Positions 35,256-43,687 of a stretch of DNA of 64,000 nt are shown piece after piece; the stretch's first letter is position 1; each line of letters begins with the position of its first letter. Both the position numbers and the translations under genes were made by a program. Source of the stretch: Mycobacterium scrofulaceum (lineage in GTDB: Bacteria > Actinomycetota > Actinomycetes > Mycobacteriales > Mycobacteriaceae); assembly GCF_002086735.1 (NCBI RefSeq), contig NZ_MVIJ01000008.1, positions 1-64,000 on the forward strand. The letters are read 5' to 3'. The notes under the pieces were generated by a model, which was not told where the DNA came from, made no database searches, and was given only the letters and a program-made list of their open reading frames with translations.

Positions 35256-35315
35256 CTTCCGTATCTCAGTAGTTCAGCATCGGCCCCGTGGCATTGCGGT
35301 CGCGGATATGACCCG

Positions 35316-35333
35316 CCCGCCCCGAATGGCGGG
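35316..35333. terminator. Hairpin after the diacylglycerol kinase-like gene
   Basis: CCCGCC (35316-35321) and GGCGGG (35328-35333) enclose a six-base CCGAAT loop, 60 bp after the stop codon. It is a compact GC-rich stem-loop without a U-tract, acceptable as a mycobacterial-type terminator. Confidence 0.5.
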
Positions 35334-35713
35334 CCCCGACTCCACGCGATCGGGTACGCGTATGCCGTTTGCCGATCGGATGCGAAATGGCGCTCGGACC
35401 CCGCATGAACGTGCCTAATGATAATTCATTAATGGCGTAAATGCGTATGTCAGTATCCGTGCGCTTACGAAGTGCAATCCGGATATCTATGCAGCTAGAT
35501 GGAGCTCCTGACATACTGAAATCCGGACATGCGGAGATGACTGGCACGGAATCTGCGCCGTTGGATCAGCCTATCCTGTGAGATTAATGTGCGGTCCGTA
35601 AAATGCCCGATATCGCTTTGCTTAGCGTCCGTCCGCGACCTACATTGTCGTTATCAATTGATCCCAAAAGTTTTTATCGCTCAAAGTGAACCCGAAAGGG
35701 GGTGGCTCCTGCG
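35334..35713 (+). promoter_or_regulatory. AT-rich non-coding regulatory region before the FAAL-ACP-TR operon
   Basis: About 380 bases contain no credible gene. From about 35400 the composition is visibly AT-richer than anywhere else in the window. Within it lie the perfect palindrome TAATGATAATTCATTA (35416-35431), a 9-bp inverted repeat GTATGTCAG/CTGACATAC (35445-35453 and 35508-35516), and a direct repeat AATCCGGAYAT (35476-35486 and 35520-35530). The palindrome resembles a Fur box with one added base. The AGGGGG at 35696-35701 is the likely ribosome-binding site for the ATG at 35714. Confidence 0.65.
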
Positions 35714-38700
35714 ATGGAGACGCTCATTGGTCATCTGCACATGAGGGAAGCCCTGACGCCGGACAAGACCCTCTTCCGGTTCGTCGACGACGAGGGCCGC
35801 GAGCAGGAGCACTACACGTACCAGGGTTTCGCCGAGCGGACGCGCGAGTTGGCCGCATACCTGACGGCGGAGGCCAGGCTGCGCCCGGGAGACCGCGCGC
35901 TGCTGGTCTACCCGCCCGGTCTGGAGATGGTGGCGGCGTTCTACGCGTGCGCGCGCATCGGGGTGATCGCCGTGCCGGTCAGCCCGCCGCTGCCGATGTC
36001 GTTCGAGTCCGGGCTGGCCAAGCTCGCGTTCATCGCGCGCGACTGCCAGGCCAGGGCGGTGCTGTCGACCAAGCAGTTCGAGTACGACTACCGCCTGATG
36101 CTCAACCACCTCGACGGCGGGTCGCCCCGGGAGGACGACCGGCGGCCCCCCGAACTGCCGTGGTTCGGAACCGACGGCACGCAGGACTTCGGCGGCACCC
36201 CGGTGCCCGACACCCCCGGGCCGGTGCTCTTCCTGCAGTACACCTCCGGCTCCACCAGCGACCCCAAGGGCGTGGTGGTCAGCCACGCCAACGTCATCGC
36301 CAACGCCTCGGCGTTCACTAAAGACGAGGTCCTGGTCAGCTGGTTGCCGCAGCACCACGACATGGGCCTGATCTCGGCCTACCTGTTCATCCCGCTGATC
36401 GGCGGGACCACGCACGCGATGTCGCCGCTGGACTTCCTCAAGCGGCCGTCGTCCTGGCTGCGGCTGATCAGCGACGTGCGCGCCACCCACACGCCGGTGC
36501 CCAACTTCGCCCTCGAGCTGTGCCTGCGCGAGGACAAGCTGCCCACCTCGGAGCTGAAGGGCATCGACCTGAGCAGCCTGGAGAGCATCGTCGTCGGCGC
36601 GGAGCCGTTGCGCGCCGGCACCTTCGCGCGCTTCCGGGAGCGTTTCGCGCCCTACGGGCTGGAGCCCAACGCGCTCACCGGCGCCTACGGCATGGCCGAG
36701 AACACCCTGATCGTCTCGCTTCGCGGCCGCCAGACCCTGGCGCTCAACAAGCGCGCGCTGGAGAACAACCTCGCGCGGGTCGAGAAGGCCCAACCGCAGA
36801 ACAGCAACCAGGCCCCGGTGGTGAGCTGCGGGAAGCCCATCGACGGCAACGTCGTGCGGATCGTCGACCCGCAATCCGGGGTGGCCCTCGGCGAGGGCCG
36901 GGTCGGGGAGGTGTGGCTGGACGGGCCGTCCAAGGGCGGCGGCTACTGGAACCGGCCCGGGCTCACCGCGGAGGCCTTCGCGGCCCGCATCCCCGGCGAT
37001 GACGACCACACCTATCTGCGGACCGGCGATCTCGGCTTCCTGTACGAGGGCGAGCTGTTCGTCTGCGGCCGCAGCAAGGACCTGATCATCGTGCGCGGCG
37101 TCAACTGCTACCCCTCGGACATCGAGGGCATCGTCGAGCGGTCGGCCGTCCAGGTCCGCGGCGGCTGCGTCGCCGCCTTCGCGGTGGAGCGCGACGAGCG
37201 GGAAGTGCTGACGGTGGTGGCCGAGGTCCGCGACGAGCATGCGCTGCCGGACGGCAAGGCGCTGGCGCGCGCCATCCGCCGGCACGGCCACATCGACCCG
37301 CACACCATCGTGTTCGTGCCGCCGCACAGCATTCCCAAGACCACCTCGGGGAAGATCCGGCGCTCGTCGACGCGGCAGCTCTGGCTGGACGGCGAGCTGC
37401 CCGTGCTGTCGGCCTACACGCATCGGCCCCACGACCTGCCGGACGCGGAGCGGGGCCCGCTGGACCGGTTCCGCAACCTGATCGAGAGTTACGACCTGAC
37501 GGGCGAGGAGGACTGCTCCTTCGCCGATCTCGGCATCGACTCGCTGGCGCTCGCGGAGCTGCGCTCCGATCTGCAGGCCCTGCTGGAGGAGCACGGCGCC
37601 GGGGAGCTGGCCGAGGAGGTCAACACGCGCCTGCTCCAGCGACTGACGGTGGCGGAGTTCTTCGCGCTGATGCGGCAGTTCGGTGAGGGGTCCGGGCAGC
37701 CGCTGGACGCGCTGCGCCGGGCGCTGGACCAGATCTCGGCGGAGTACGAGGCGTACGAGATCGCACGGATGCGGGCCGACGCCCAGCTGCCCCTGCCGGC
37801 GCTGCCGCCGGCGCGGCCGGGCGCGCCCAGCGACGTCCTGCTGACCGGCGCGACCGGGTTCCTGGGGCCGTTCCTGGTCGCCAGCCTGCTGGGCCGGACG
37901 TCGTACACCGTCCACGCCCTGATCCGCGCCACCGACGAGGCCCACGGACTGGACCGGATCGTCGCGTCGCTGCGCAAGGCCCGGCTGTGGTCCCAGGCGC
38001 TGGAAGCCGAGGTGCGCAAGCGGGTGCGCGTGGTGTGCGGCGACCTCGCCGAGCCGCACCTGGGCCTCGGCGCGCCGGGATTCCAGCGCCTGGCCGAGGG
38101 CGTCGACGTCATCGTCCACAACGGCGCCCTGGTCAACTACGTCCGCACCTACGACGCCCTGCGGCCCGCCAACGTGGCCGGCACGCACGAGCTGCTCCGG
38201 CTGGCCATGACCGCCCACCGCAAGGCCTTCCATCTGGTCTCGTCCACCTTCATCTACGGGTGGAGCGTCAAGCCGGTGGTCGGGGAGTCCGACGCCAACC
38301 TGGAGATGAACGCCCTGGACTTCGGCTACTCGCAGACCAAGTGGGTGGCCGAGCAGCTGGCCTTCGCCGCCCAGCGGCAGGGGCTCGACGTGCGCATCTT
38401 CCGGCCCTCGCTGATCTCACCGACCGGCGCGGGCTTCGGCAGCCAGGATGACATCCTGGTGCGCACCGTGGCGTTCATGATCGAGCACGGCGTCGCCGCC
38501 AACGCGCTCAACCAGCTCAGCCTGCTGCCTGCGGACCTGATCGCCGACCACGTCGTCGCGCTGATGGACCTGCCGGCCGACGCGGGCAACGTGTTCAACA
38601 TGACCGCGGACGACTACTACAACATGACGGACATCACCCGGGTGCTGTCCGAGCGCTACGGCTACCGCTTCGAGTACCGCGACATTGGATCGTTCGCCGC

Positions 38701-38953
38701 CGAGATGAACCGGCGGTGCACGCCGCGCGACCCGATCTACCCGCTCGTCGACTTCCTCACCCGCTCGGCGGACAAGATCGCGGCGATGCGGGACAAGCGC
38801 TACGGCAACACCCAATACCAACGTGCGCGCTCGCTGGCGGACGTCCGGCTGCGGGAACCGGCGCTGACCGAGACGGTCGAGAATCTCGTCCGGTTCTTGC
38901 GGAGTGAGGGCCTGATCACCGAGGCTGAGGCCGAGGCGCAACGCAGTGCGTAA
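35714..38953 (+). CDS. FAAL-ACP-thioester reductase megaenzyme
   Basis: A 1,079-residue, three-module protein. Residues 1 to about 570 are a fatty acyl-AMP ligase: FLQYTSGSTSDPKGVVVSH near 173-191, TGAYGMAENT near 322, RTGDLGF near 436 and TTSGKIRR near 543. About 590-660 is an acyl carrier domain with GIDSL near 607-611 (phosphopantetheine Ser). About 707 to the end is an NAD(P)H thioester reductase: LLTGATGFLGPFL near 709 and FGYSQTKWVAEQ with Tyr/Lys near 872-876. It should activate a fatty acid as acyl-AMP, load it on its own carrier and release an aldehyde or alcohol. It is shorter than carboxylic acid reductases and opens like FAALs. GTG 35702 is an alternative start. It heads a four-gene unit. 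Confidence 0.9.
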   Translation: METLIGHLHMREALTPDKTLFRFVDDEGREQEHYTYQGFAERTRELAAYLTAEARLRPGDRALLVYPPGLEMVAAFYACARIGVIAVPVSPPLPMSFESGLAKLAFIARDCQARAVLSTKQFEYDYRLMLNHLDGGSPREDDRRPPELPWFGTDGTQDFGGTPVPDTPGPVLFLQYTSGSTSDPKGVVVSHANVIANASAFTKDEVLVSWLPQHHDMGLISAYLFIPLIGGTTHAMSPLDFLKRPSSWLRLISDVRATHTPVPNFALELCLREDKLPTSELKGIDLSSLESIVVGAEPLRAGTFARFRERFAPYGLEPNALTGAYGMAENTLIVSLRGRQTLALNKRALENNLARVEKAQPQNSNQAPVVSCGKPIDGNVVRIVDPQSGVALGEGRVGEVWLDGPSKGGGYWNRPGLTAEAFAARIPGDDDHTYLRTGDLGFLYEGELFVCGRSKDLIIVRGVNCYPSDIEGIVERSAVQVRGGCVAAFAVERDEREVLTVVAEVRDEHALPDGKALARAIRRHGHIDPHTIVFVPPHSIPKTTSGKIRRSSTRQLWLDGELPVLSAYTHRPHDLPDAERGPLDRFRNLIESYDLTGEEDCSFADLGIDSLALAELRSDLQALLEEHGAGELAEEVNTRLLQRLTVAEFFALMRQFGEGSGQPLDALRRALDQISAEYEAYEIARMRADAQLPLPALPPARPGAPSDVLLTGATGFLGPFLVASLLGRTSYTVHALIRATDEAHGLDRIVASLRKARLWSQALEAEVRKRVRVVCGDLAEPHLGLGAPGFQRLAEGVDVIVHNGALVNYVRTYDALRPANVAGTHELLRLAMTAHRKAFHLVSSTFIYGWSVKPVVGESDANLEMNALDFGYSQTKWVAEQLAFAAQRQGLDVRIFRPSLISPTGAGFGSQDDILVRTVAFMIEHGVAANALNQLSLLPADLIADHVVALMDLPADAGNVFNMTADDYYNMTDITRVLSERYGYRFEYRDIGSFAAEMNRRCTPRDPIYPLVDFLTRSADKIAAMRDKRYGNTQYQRARSLADVRLREPALTETVENLVRFLRSEGLITEAEAEAQRSA

Positions 38954-38981
38954 CCGTGCCTAACGACTCAGGGGGTTAACC

Positions 38982-39890
38982 ATGTTCACCGTCGACGACC
39001 AGGCGACGGGTCCGCATGACGCGTCGCTCGACCACGAGCGCATCGTCCTGCAGGCGCGTGACGTCGACTTCGACTGGGCGACGCTGCCGTTCTACTACGT
39101 GCCGGGCGAGCCGTTCACCACCCACTTCTGCAACGTCCTGCACCTGCTGCTGCCGGCCGGCGAGGAGTTCATCGTCGACGCGTTCAAGAACACGCTGCCG
39201 CTGATCAAGGACGATCAGCTGCGGCTGGACGTGCAGGGCTTCATCAGCCAGGAGGCCATGCACTCCCAAGCGCACGCGGGGGTGCTCGATCACTTCGCGG
39301 CCAAGGGGGTGGACGTCACGCCGTTCACCGACCAGATGTCCTGGCTGTTCTCCCAACTCATCGGCGACCGGCCCGGGTGGGGGCGGCGGCGACGGCAGAG
39401 CTGGCTGCTCGAGCGGGTGTCGATGGTGGCGGCCCTCGAGCACTACACCGCGATCCTGGGCGAATGGATCCTCGACACCCCGCAGCACGACGCGTTCGGC
39501 ACCGACCCGGTGATGCTGGACTTGCTGCGCTGGCACGGCGCGGAAGAGGTCGAACACAAGGCGGTCGCGTTCGACACCATGAAGCACCTGCGCGCCGGGT
39601 ACTGGCGGCAGGTGCGCACGCAGTTGCTGGTGACGCCGGCGCTGCTGTGGTTGTTCGTCCGCGGCGTGCGGTTCATGTACTCGGTCGACCCGTACCTGCC
39701 GCCCGGCACCAAACCGCGCTGGCGCGACTACTTCAGCGCGGCGCGGCGCGGCCTGGTGCCCGGGCCGTTCCAGTTCCTGCGGGTCGTCGGCGCCTACTAC
39801 ACGCCGAGTTTCCACCCGTCCAAGCTGGGCGGGGTGGGCCGCGCGGTCGACTACCTGGCCCGCTCACCCGCGGCCCGAGCGGCGCATTGA
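38982..39890 (+). CDS. Ferritin-like putative diiron enzyme (PF10118, 'metal-dependent hydrolase')
   Basis: A 302-residue mostly helical protein. Potential metal ligands fall in a ferritin-like pattern: EE at 61-62, QEAMH (Glu 91, His 94), LEHYT (Glu 153, His 154) and HGAEEVEH (Glu 188/189, His 192), i.e. ExxH twice plus two further acidic residues. PF10118 proteins are named predicted metal-dependent hydrolases, but these ligands fit a diiron oxidase equally well. The ATG is 28 bp after the megaenzyme stop with AGGGGG upstream. A ferredoxin-type reductase in the same unit favours an oxygenase or desaturase role. That role is inference; no substrate is known. Confidence 0.82.
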   Translation: MFTVDDQATGPHDASLDHERIVLQARDVDFDWATLPFYYVPGEPFTTHFCNVLHLLLPAGEEFIVDAFKNTLPLIKDDQLRLDVQGFISQEAMHSQAHAGVLDHFAAKGVDVTPFTDQMSWLFSQLIGDRPGWGRRRRQSWLLERVSMVAALEHYTAILGEWILDTPQHDAFGTDPVMLDLLRWHGAEEVEHKAVAFDTMKHLRAGYWRQVRTQLLVTPALLWLFVRGVRFMYSVDPYLPPGTKPRWRDYFSAARRGLVPGPFQFLRVVGAYYTPSFHPSKLGGVGRAVDYLARSPAARAAH

Positions 39891-39909
39891 GCTCCGGGGC
39901 CACACACCA

Positions 39910-40815
39910 ATGACTCAGTCCCGCACCGTAATCGCGTCCGACGGCGTGTCCCTGGCCGTGCATGCCCGCTCGGAGATCGACCGTGCGCGCCCGACGATTC
40001 TGGCGATCCACGGCTACCCGGACAACCACCACGTGTGGGACGGGGTCGCCGAGGAGCTCGGTGGCCGCTTCAACTTCGTGGCCCTCGACGTGCGCGGCGC
40101 CGGTGACTCGTCCAGGCCAGCGGGACGCGCGGGATACCTTCTGCCCCAACTAGTTTCGGACATCGGCGCGGTGATCGACAGCCTCGGGGTGGACCGGGTG
40201 CACCTGATCGCCCACGACTGGGGTTCCATTCAGGCCTGGGCGGCGGTCACCGACGGCAACGTGATGCCCAAGGTGGCGTCGTTCACGTCGATCTCCGGCC
40301 CGCACCTGAATTACGCGGGCAAGTTCCTGCGGTCCGCGCGCACGCCGCGCGGCGTGTTCGACGTGCTCAAGCAGGCCCTGGCCTCCTCGTACATCTGGTT
40401 TTTCCTGTGCCCGGGGTTGCCGGAGCTGGCGATCTGGTCGCGCATCAGCGTGAGCGTCTTCGCCGCCGTGGAATTCATCGGCCGGCCCCGCGGCGAGCGC
40501 CGGCGGCGCGCGGCCGGCACCCGGTCGACCCGCGACTACCTCAACGGGCTCAACCTCTACCGCGCCAACATGCCCGCGCCGTTCCTGTTTCCCGGAGAGG
40601 ACCTGCCGCGGACAACCGTCCCGGTGCAGGTGTTGGTGGCGCGCAAAGACTACTTCGTGTCGCCGCCCCTGCAGCGGTTCACCGGTGCGATACCGCCGCA
40701 CGGCAGGGTCGTCCCGATCGAGGGCGGACACTGGGTGGTGTCCTCCCATCCCGAGGTCATCGCCAAGCTCACGGCCGAGTGGGTCGACCAGGCCGGCGAC
40801 ATCGGGCAGGTGTAG
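39910..40815 (+). CDS. EphD-like alpha/beta hydrolase, probable epoxide hydrolase
   Basis: A 301-residue alpha/beta hydrolase. HGYPDNHHVWDGV near 34-46 gives the oxyanion-hole motif HGxP, and the nucleophile elbow is AHDWGS with Asp 103 instead of Ser. An Asp nucleophile, together with GGHWVVSSHPE near the C-terminus for the His, is the epoxide hydrolase/dehalogenase pattern. The sequence resembles the hydrolase half of mycobacterial EphD (Rv2214c, by memory), without its SDR half. It starts 19 bp after the ferritin-like gene, so co-transcription is likely. An epoxide made by that enzyme would be a natural substrate; this is inference. Confidence 0.83.
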   Translation: MTQSRTVIASDGVSLAVHARSEIDRARPTILAIHGYPDNHHVWDGVAEELGGRFNFVALDVRGAGDSSRPAGRAGYLLPQLVSDIGAVIDSLGVDRVHLIAHDWGSIQAWAAVTDGNVMPKVASFTSISGPHLNYAGKFLRSARTPRGVFDVLKQALASSYIWFFLCPGLPELAIWSRISVSVFAAVEFIGRPRGERRRRAAGTRSTRDYLNGLNLYRANMPAPFLFPGEDLPRTTVPVQVLVARKDYFVSPPLQRFTGAIPPHGRVVPIEGGHWVVSSHPEVIAKLTAEWVDQAGDIGQV

Positions 40816-40819
40816 GACA

Positions 40820-41902
40820 ATGACTGTGGCACAAACGATTTGGAGTAACAGACCCGCCGACCTGTACGGTCGCCGCAAGCGCGACCGGCTCTACACGGCG
40901 TTGTGGGGGGTGGGCACCCTGTTCGGCGGTCTGGCTTCCGCGTCGCGGTGGGACCCGTCGCGCGTCGTACCGGTGCGGCGGACAACCACCGCGGTGATCA
41001 CCGAGCGCGAACTCCTCACGCCCGACGTGGTGGCGCTGACGCTCGCCGACGCGCAGGGCGGATTGCTGCCCTCCTGGACTCCCGGAGCGCACATCGATAT
41101 TCGCCTGGCTTCGGGCCGCCGCCGCCAGTACTCACTGTGCGGTCCGCCCGGGCGGCGCACCGACTACCGCATCGCGGTGCGCCGGATCGCCGACGGCGGC
41201 GGCGGCTCGATCGAAATGCACGACAGCTTCGGTGTGGGCGACACGATCGAGTTCGAGGGCCCCCGCAACGCGTTTTATCTCGTCACCGATGAACGCCAGG
41301 TGCTGTTCGTGATCGGCGGCATCGGCGTGACACCGATCCTGCCGATGGTCTCATTGGCCCGGCAGCGCGGAATCGATTGGCGCGCCGTGTATGCCGGGCG
41401 CAGCCGGGAGTACATGCCGCTGCTCGACGAGTTGCTCGCGGTGGACCCGGACCGGGTGACCGTGTGGGCCGACGACGAGCGCGGCCGAGTGCCCACCGCC
41501 GCGGAACTGCTCGCCGCCGCCGGGCCGGCGACGGCCGTCTACGTGTGCGGCCCGACGGCCATGCTGGAATCGGTGCGCACCGCGCGCGACCAACACGCAA
41601 ACGCGCCGCTGCATTACGAGCGCTTCGGCCCGCCGCCGGTCATCGACGGCGCCCCGTTCGAGCTGGAGCTCGCCCGTTCCCGGCGCGTGCTCAGCGTGCC
41701 GGCGAACCGGTCGGCGCTCGACGTCATGCTCGACGGCGACCCGACGACCGCGTACTCGTGCCAGCAGGGCTTCTGCGGCACCTGCAAGGTGAAAGTGCTT
41801 GCCGGGCAGGTCGAGCGGCACGGACGCGCCGCCGAGGGCGACGGCGAAATGCTGGTCTGCGTCTCCCGGGCGCACGGCGAACGCCTGGTGATCGACGCCT
41901 AG
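40820..41902 (+). CDS. FNR-type ferredoxin reductase with C-terminal 2Fe-2S domain
   Basis: A 360-residue electron-transfer protein of the phthalate dioxygenase reductase class. The flavin domain has RQYSLCGPP near residue 93, the NAD(P)H domain has VIGGIGVTPILPMV near 160 and YVCGPTAMLESV, and the C-terminal ferredoxin binds a plant-type 2Fe-2S cluster through YSCQQGFCGTCKVKVLAG and the later MLVCVSRA. It has a 40-residue N-terminal lead typical of Rv3230c, the reductase that serves the desaturase DesA3 in M. tuberculosis. The ATG is 5 bp from the hydrolase stop. It is the best candidate electron donor for the ferritin-like enzyme of the same unit. Its stop overlaps the convergent CDF gene by 4 bp. 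Confidence 0.9.
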   Translation: MTVAQTIWSNRPADLYGRRKRDRLYTALWGVGTLFGGLASASRWDPSRVVPVRRTTTAVITERELLTPDVVALTLADAQGGLLPSWTPGAHIDIRLASGRRRQYSLCGPPGRRTDYRIAVRRIADGGGGSIEMHDSFGVGDTIEFEGPRNAFYLVTDERQVLFVIGGIGVTPILPMVSLARQRGIDWRAVYAGRSREYMPLLDELLAVDPDRVTVWADDERGRVPTAAELLAAAGPATAVYVCGPTAMLESVRTARDQHANAPLHYERFGPPPVIDGAPFELELARSRRVLSVPANRSALDVMLDGDPTTAYSCQQGFCGTCKVKVLAGQVERHGRAAEGDGEMLVCVSRAHGERLVIDA

Positions 41903-42903
41903 GAACGCGGGTGCGCCGGGTAGGCGTGCACGAGTGCGCTGTCGAGCCTCGGCACCGCGTGCGTCAGTTCGTGTTCGGCGTCATGAGCGATGCGGTGGGC
42001 GTCCTCGAGGCTGGCGCTGGGGTCGATGTCGAGTTCCGCGTCGGCGTGCAAGCGATGCCCGATCCAGCGCATCCGGATGCTGCGCACGCTGCGGACACCG
42101 GGCCGGGCGGCCAGTGAGGCTTCCGCGGTGTCGACGAGCTCGGGGTCCACGGCGTCCATGAGCCGGCGGAAGATGTCGCGGACCGCCCCGCGCAGCACCC
42201 CCGCGATCGCCAGCGTGATGATCAGTCCGACGATCGGGTCGGCCAGCGGGTAGCCGAGGGCGACGCCGCCGGCTCCGAAAAGCACTGCCAGCGAGGTGAA
42301 CCCGTCGGTGCGGGCGTGCAGACCGTCGGCGACGAGGGCGGCCGAGCCGATGCGGCGGCCCACCCGGATCCGGTAGCCAGCGACGACTTCGTTGCCGATG
42401 AAGCCGATCACGCCGGCGGCGGCGACCCAGCCGAGGTGCTCGACCGCGACGGGGTGGAACAGCCGTCGGATGGCTTCGTACCCGGCGATGACCGCCGACA
42501 GCGCGATCATGCCGATGACGAACAAGCCCGCCAGGTCCTCGGCCCGACCGAAGCCGTAGGTGTAGCGCCGGGTGGCCGCACGGCGACCCAACGCGAAAGC
42601 GATCCAGAGCGGAACGGCGGTCAGCGCATCCGAGAAATTGTGGATCGTGTCGGCGGCCAGGGCGATCGATCCGGAAGCGACCGCGATGACCACCTGCACG
42701 AGCGCGGTCGCGCCGAGCCCGAGCAGGCTGACCTTGACCGCGCGGATGCCGACGGCGCTGGTCTCCAGGGCCGCGTCGACGCTGTCGGCGGCGTCGTGGC
42801 TGTGCGGGGCGAAAATCCGCGTGACGATACCGCGAAGCCCATGGTCGTGAACGTGGCCATGGTCGTGGTCGTGGTCGTGGTCGTGGAGGCTACCGGCGCT
42901 CAT
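41899..42903 (-). CDS. Cation diffusion facilitator (zinc-type) with His/Asp-rich N-terminus
   Basis: A 334-residue metal/proton antiporter of the inner membrane. The first 40 residues are a (DH)n and HVHDH run, then PHSHDAAD, which probably gather zinc or a like metal. Six helices follow, with HNFSD near residue 88 and DGLHARTDG near 192 (HxxxD pairs of the transport site), and a C-terminal ferredoxin-like cytoplasmic domain from about residue 248 ending in HAYPAHPRS. It is the second gene of a two-gene unit after the DUF523-like gene (43 bp). A near-palindrome CTGCAT-N4-ACGCAG lies in that gap. Confidence 0.9.
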   Translation of the reverse strand: MSAGSLHDHDHDHDHGHVHDHGLRGIVTRIFAPHSHDAADSVDAALETSAVGIRAVKVSLLGLGATALVQVVIAVASGSIALAADTIHNFSDALTAVPLWIAFALGRRAATRRYTYGFGRAEDLAGLFVIGMIALSAVIAGYEAIRRLFHPVAVEHLGWVAAAGVIGFIGNEVVAGYRIRVGRRIGSAALVADGLHARTDGFTSLAVLFGAGGVALGYPLADPIVGLIITLAIAGVLRGAVRDIFRRLMDAVDPELVDTAEASLAARPGVRSVRSIRMRWIGHRLHADAELDIDPSASLEDAHRIAHDAEHELTHAVPRLDSALVHAYPAHPRS

Positions 42904-42922
42904 CGCCGCGTTTCCCGATTAC

Positions 42923-42938
42923 CTGCATGCATACGCAG
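42923..42938. promoter_or_regulatory. Putative operator half-sites upstream of the CDF gene
   Basis: CTGCATGCATACGCAG is an imperfect palindrome (CTGC ends, inner T/A pair) around the self-complementary TGCATGCA, 20 bp before the CDF start and next to an AT-rich patch. A metal-sensing ArsR- or TetR-type protein might bind it; no such regulator gene is adjacent. Confidence 0.35.
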
Positions 42939-42946
42939 ATAATAAG

Positions 42947-43687
42947 TCACTCGACCGCGCCGCGCGAGCGCGACGACGCCGGAAGGGAGTCACCCAGGGT
43001 CCGCGACGCGGGCGGGGCGAGCAGGGTCTGCCGCGAACCGCGAAGCTCCGCGGCGAGGTCGTGCTCGAACGCCGGAACCGCCAATCCCCGCCGGCGCAAC
43101 CGGCGATCCAGCGCCGCGATGAACAGCCCCTCGCCCGCGCGCCGGCAGCCCAGGACGGCTCGCTCGTTCATGACGTCGCGAGTCAGCGCGGCGGCCGGAC
43201 AGGACGCGACCACCTCCAGCGAGGCCCGCATGTCCAACGTCGTTGTCACCCCGCACGACGGCGAGGCGCCGATCCCGACGATGCCGGTGACCGTGATCCC
43301 GGAACGCTGATAGTCGGCAACGTCGCGAGCGACCCGCCGCGCCAGCCGCCGATAGACCAGCCGCGTCCACACCACGAACGCGCGCAGCAACGGACCGCGC
43401 AGTGGATACAGCAATCCGCCCTTGGAGTGGTAGAGGGGCAAGCTGTGGGGCTTGAGGACCCCGCCCCAGGCCAGCCGCTCCGGGCACGGCAGCTGGTGAA
43501 TCCCGTAGCCCGCGCCGATCAGCTCGGCGACCGCCTCCGGCACCGCGCCCGATCGGGTGGCGCCGCCGGCATAGCGAGTGTTCTCGTTGAGCAGGCAGTG
43601 CGACACCAGCACCACGCGCCGGCCGCGCTCGTCGCGCAACTGGTCGAGCAGTAACCGCGCTGGGGGCGGTGTAGGCCTGCCGCGCAT
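42947..43687 (-). CDS. DUF523/TudS-like cysteine protein
   Basis: A 246-residue protein. VSHCLLNENTRYAGG near residues 28-42 and GIGASPSCGVTTT near 137-149 match the two cysteine motifs of DUF523 proteins, CLLGxxxRYxG and SPSCG. The TudS desulfurases of this family hold an oxygen-sensitive 4Fe-4S cluster with such cysteines; here CLLN replaces CLLG, and other cysteines occur in CPERLAWGG and SCPAAALT. A TACCGT -10 ends seven bases before the ATG, so the transcript may be leaderless. It precedes the CDF gene. Thio-compound desulfuration is a hypothesis only. Confidence 0.7.
   Translation of the reverse strand: MRGRPTPPPARLLLDQLRDERGRRVVLVSHCLLNENTRYAGGATRSGAVPEAVAELIGAGYGIHQLPCPERLAWGGVLKPHSLPLYHSKGGLLYPLRGPLLRAFVVWTRLVYRRLARRVARDVADYQRSGITVTGIVGIGASPSCGVTTTLDMRASLEVVASCPAAALTRDVMNERAVLGCRRAGEGLFIAALDRRLRRRGLAVPAFEHDLAAELRGSRQTLLAPPASRTLGDSLPASSRSRGAVE

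Noticed and set aside
35266..35547. 93-codon minus-strand frame in the AT-rich region
   Set aside because: Codon use is unlike real genes here and it has no ribosome-binding site or family; the region is better read as regulatory.
35681..38233. 850-codon minus-strand frame opposite the FAAL-ACP-TR gene
   Set aside because: The composition is typical of an antisense shadow, and the plus-strand protein has complete catalytic motifs.
35714..38953. Reading the megaenzyme as a carboxylic acid reductase (FadD9/CAR type)
   Set aside because: The N-terminal domain has the FAAL-type opening and sequence order, and the protein is about 100 residues shorter than CAR enzymes. The overall A-T-R order is similar, so the chemistry at the end may still be alike.
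35256..41902. The AT-rich gap plus lipid operon as a genomic island of phage or transposon origin
   Set aside because: No integrase, transposase, terminal repeat or att-like duplication was found, and the genes have normal mycobacterial codon bias. Only the non-coding stretch is of unusual composition.
42842..42897. GGTCGTG-type tandem repeat as a DNA repeat element
   Set aside because: It is the coding sequence for the His/Asp-rich N-terminus of the CDF protein.
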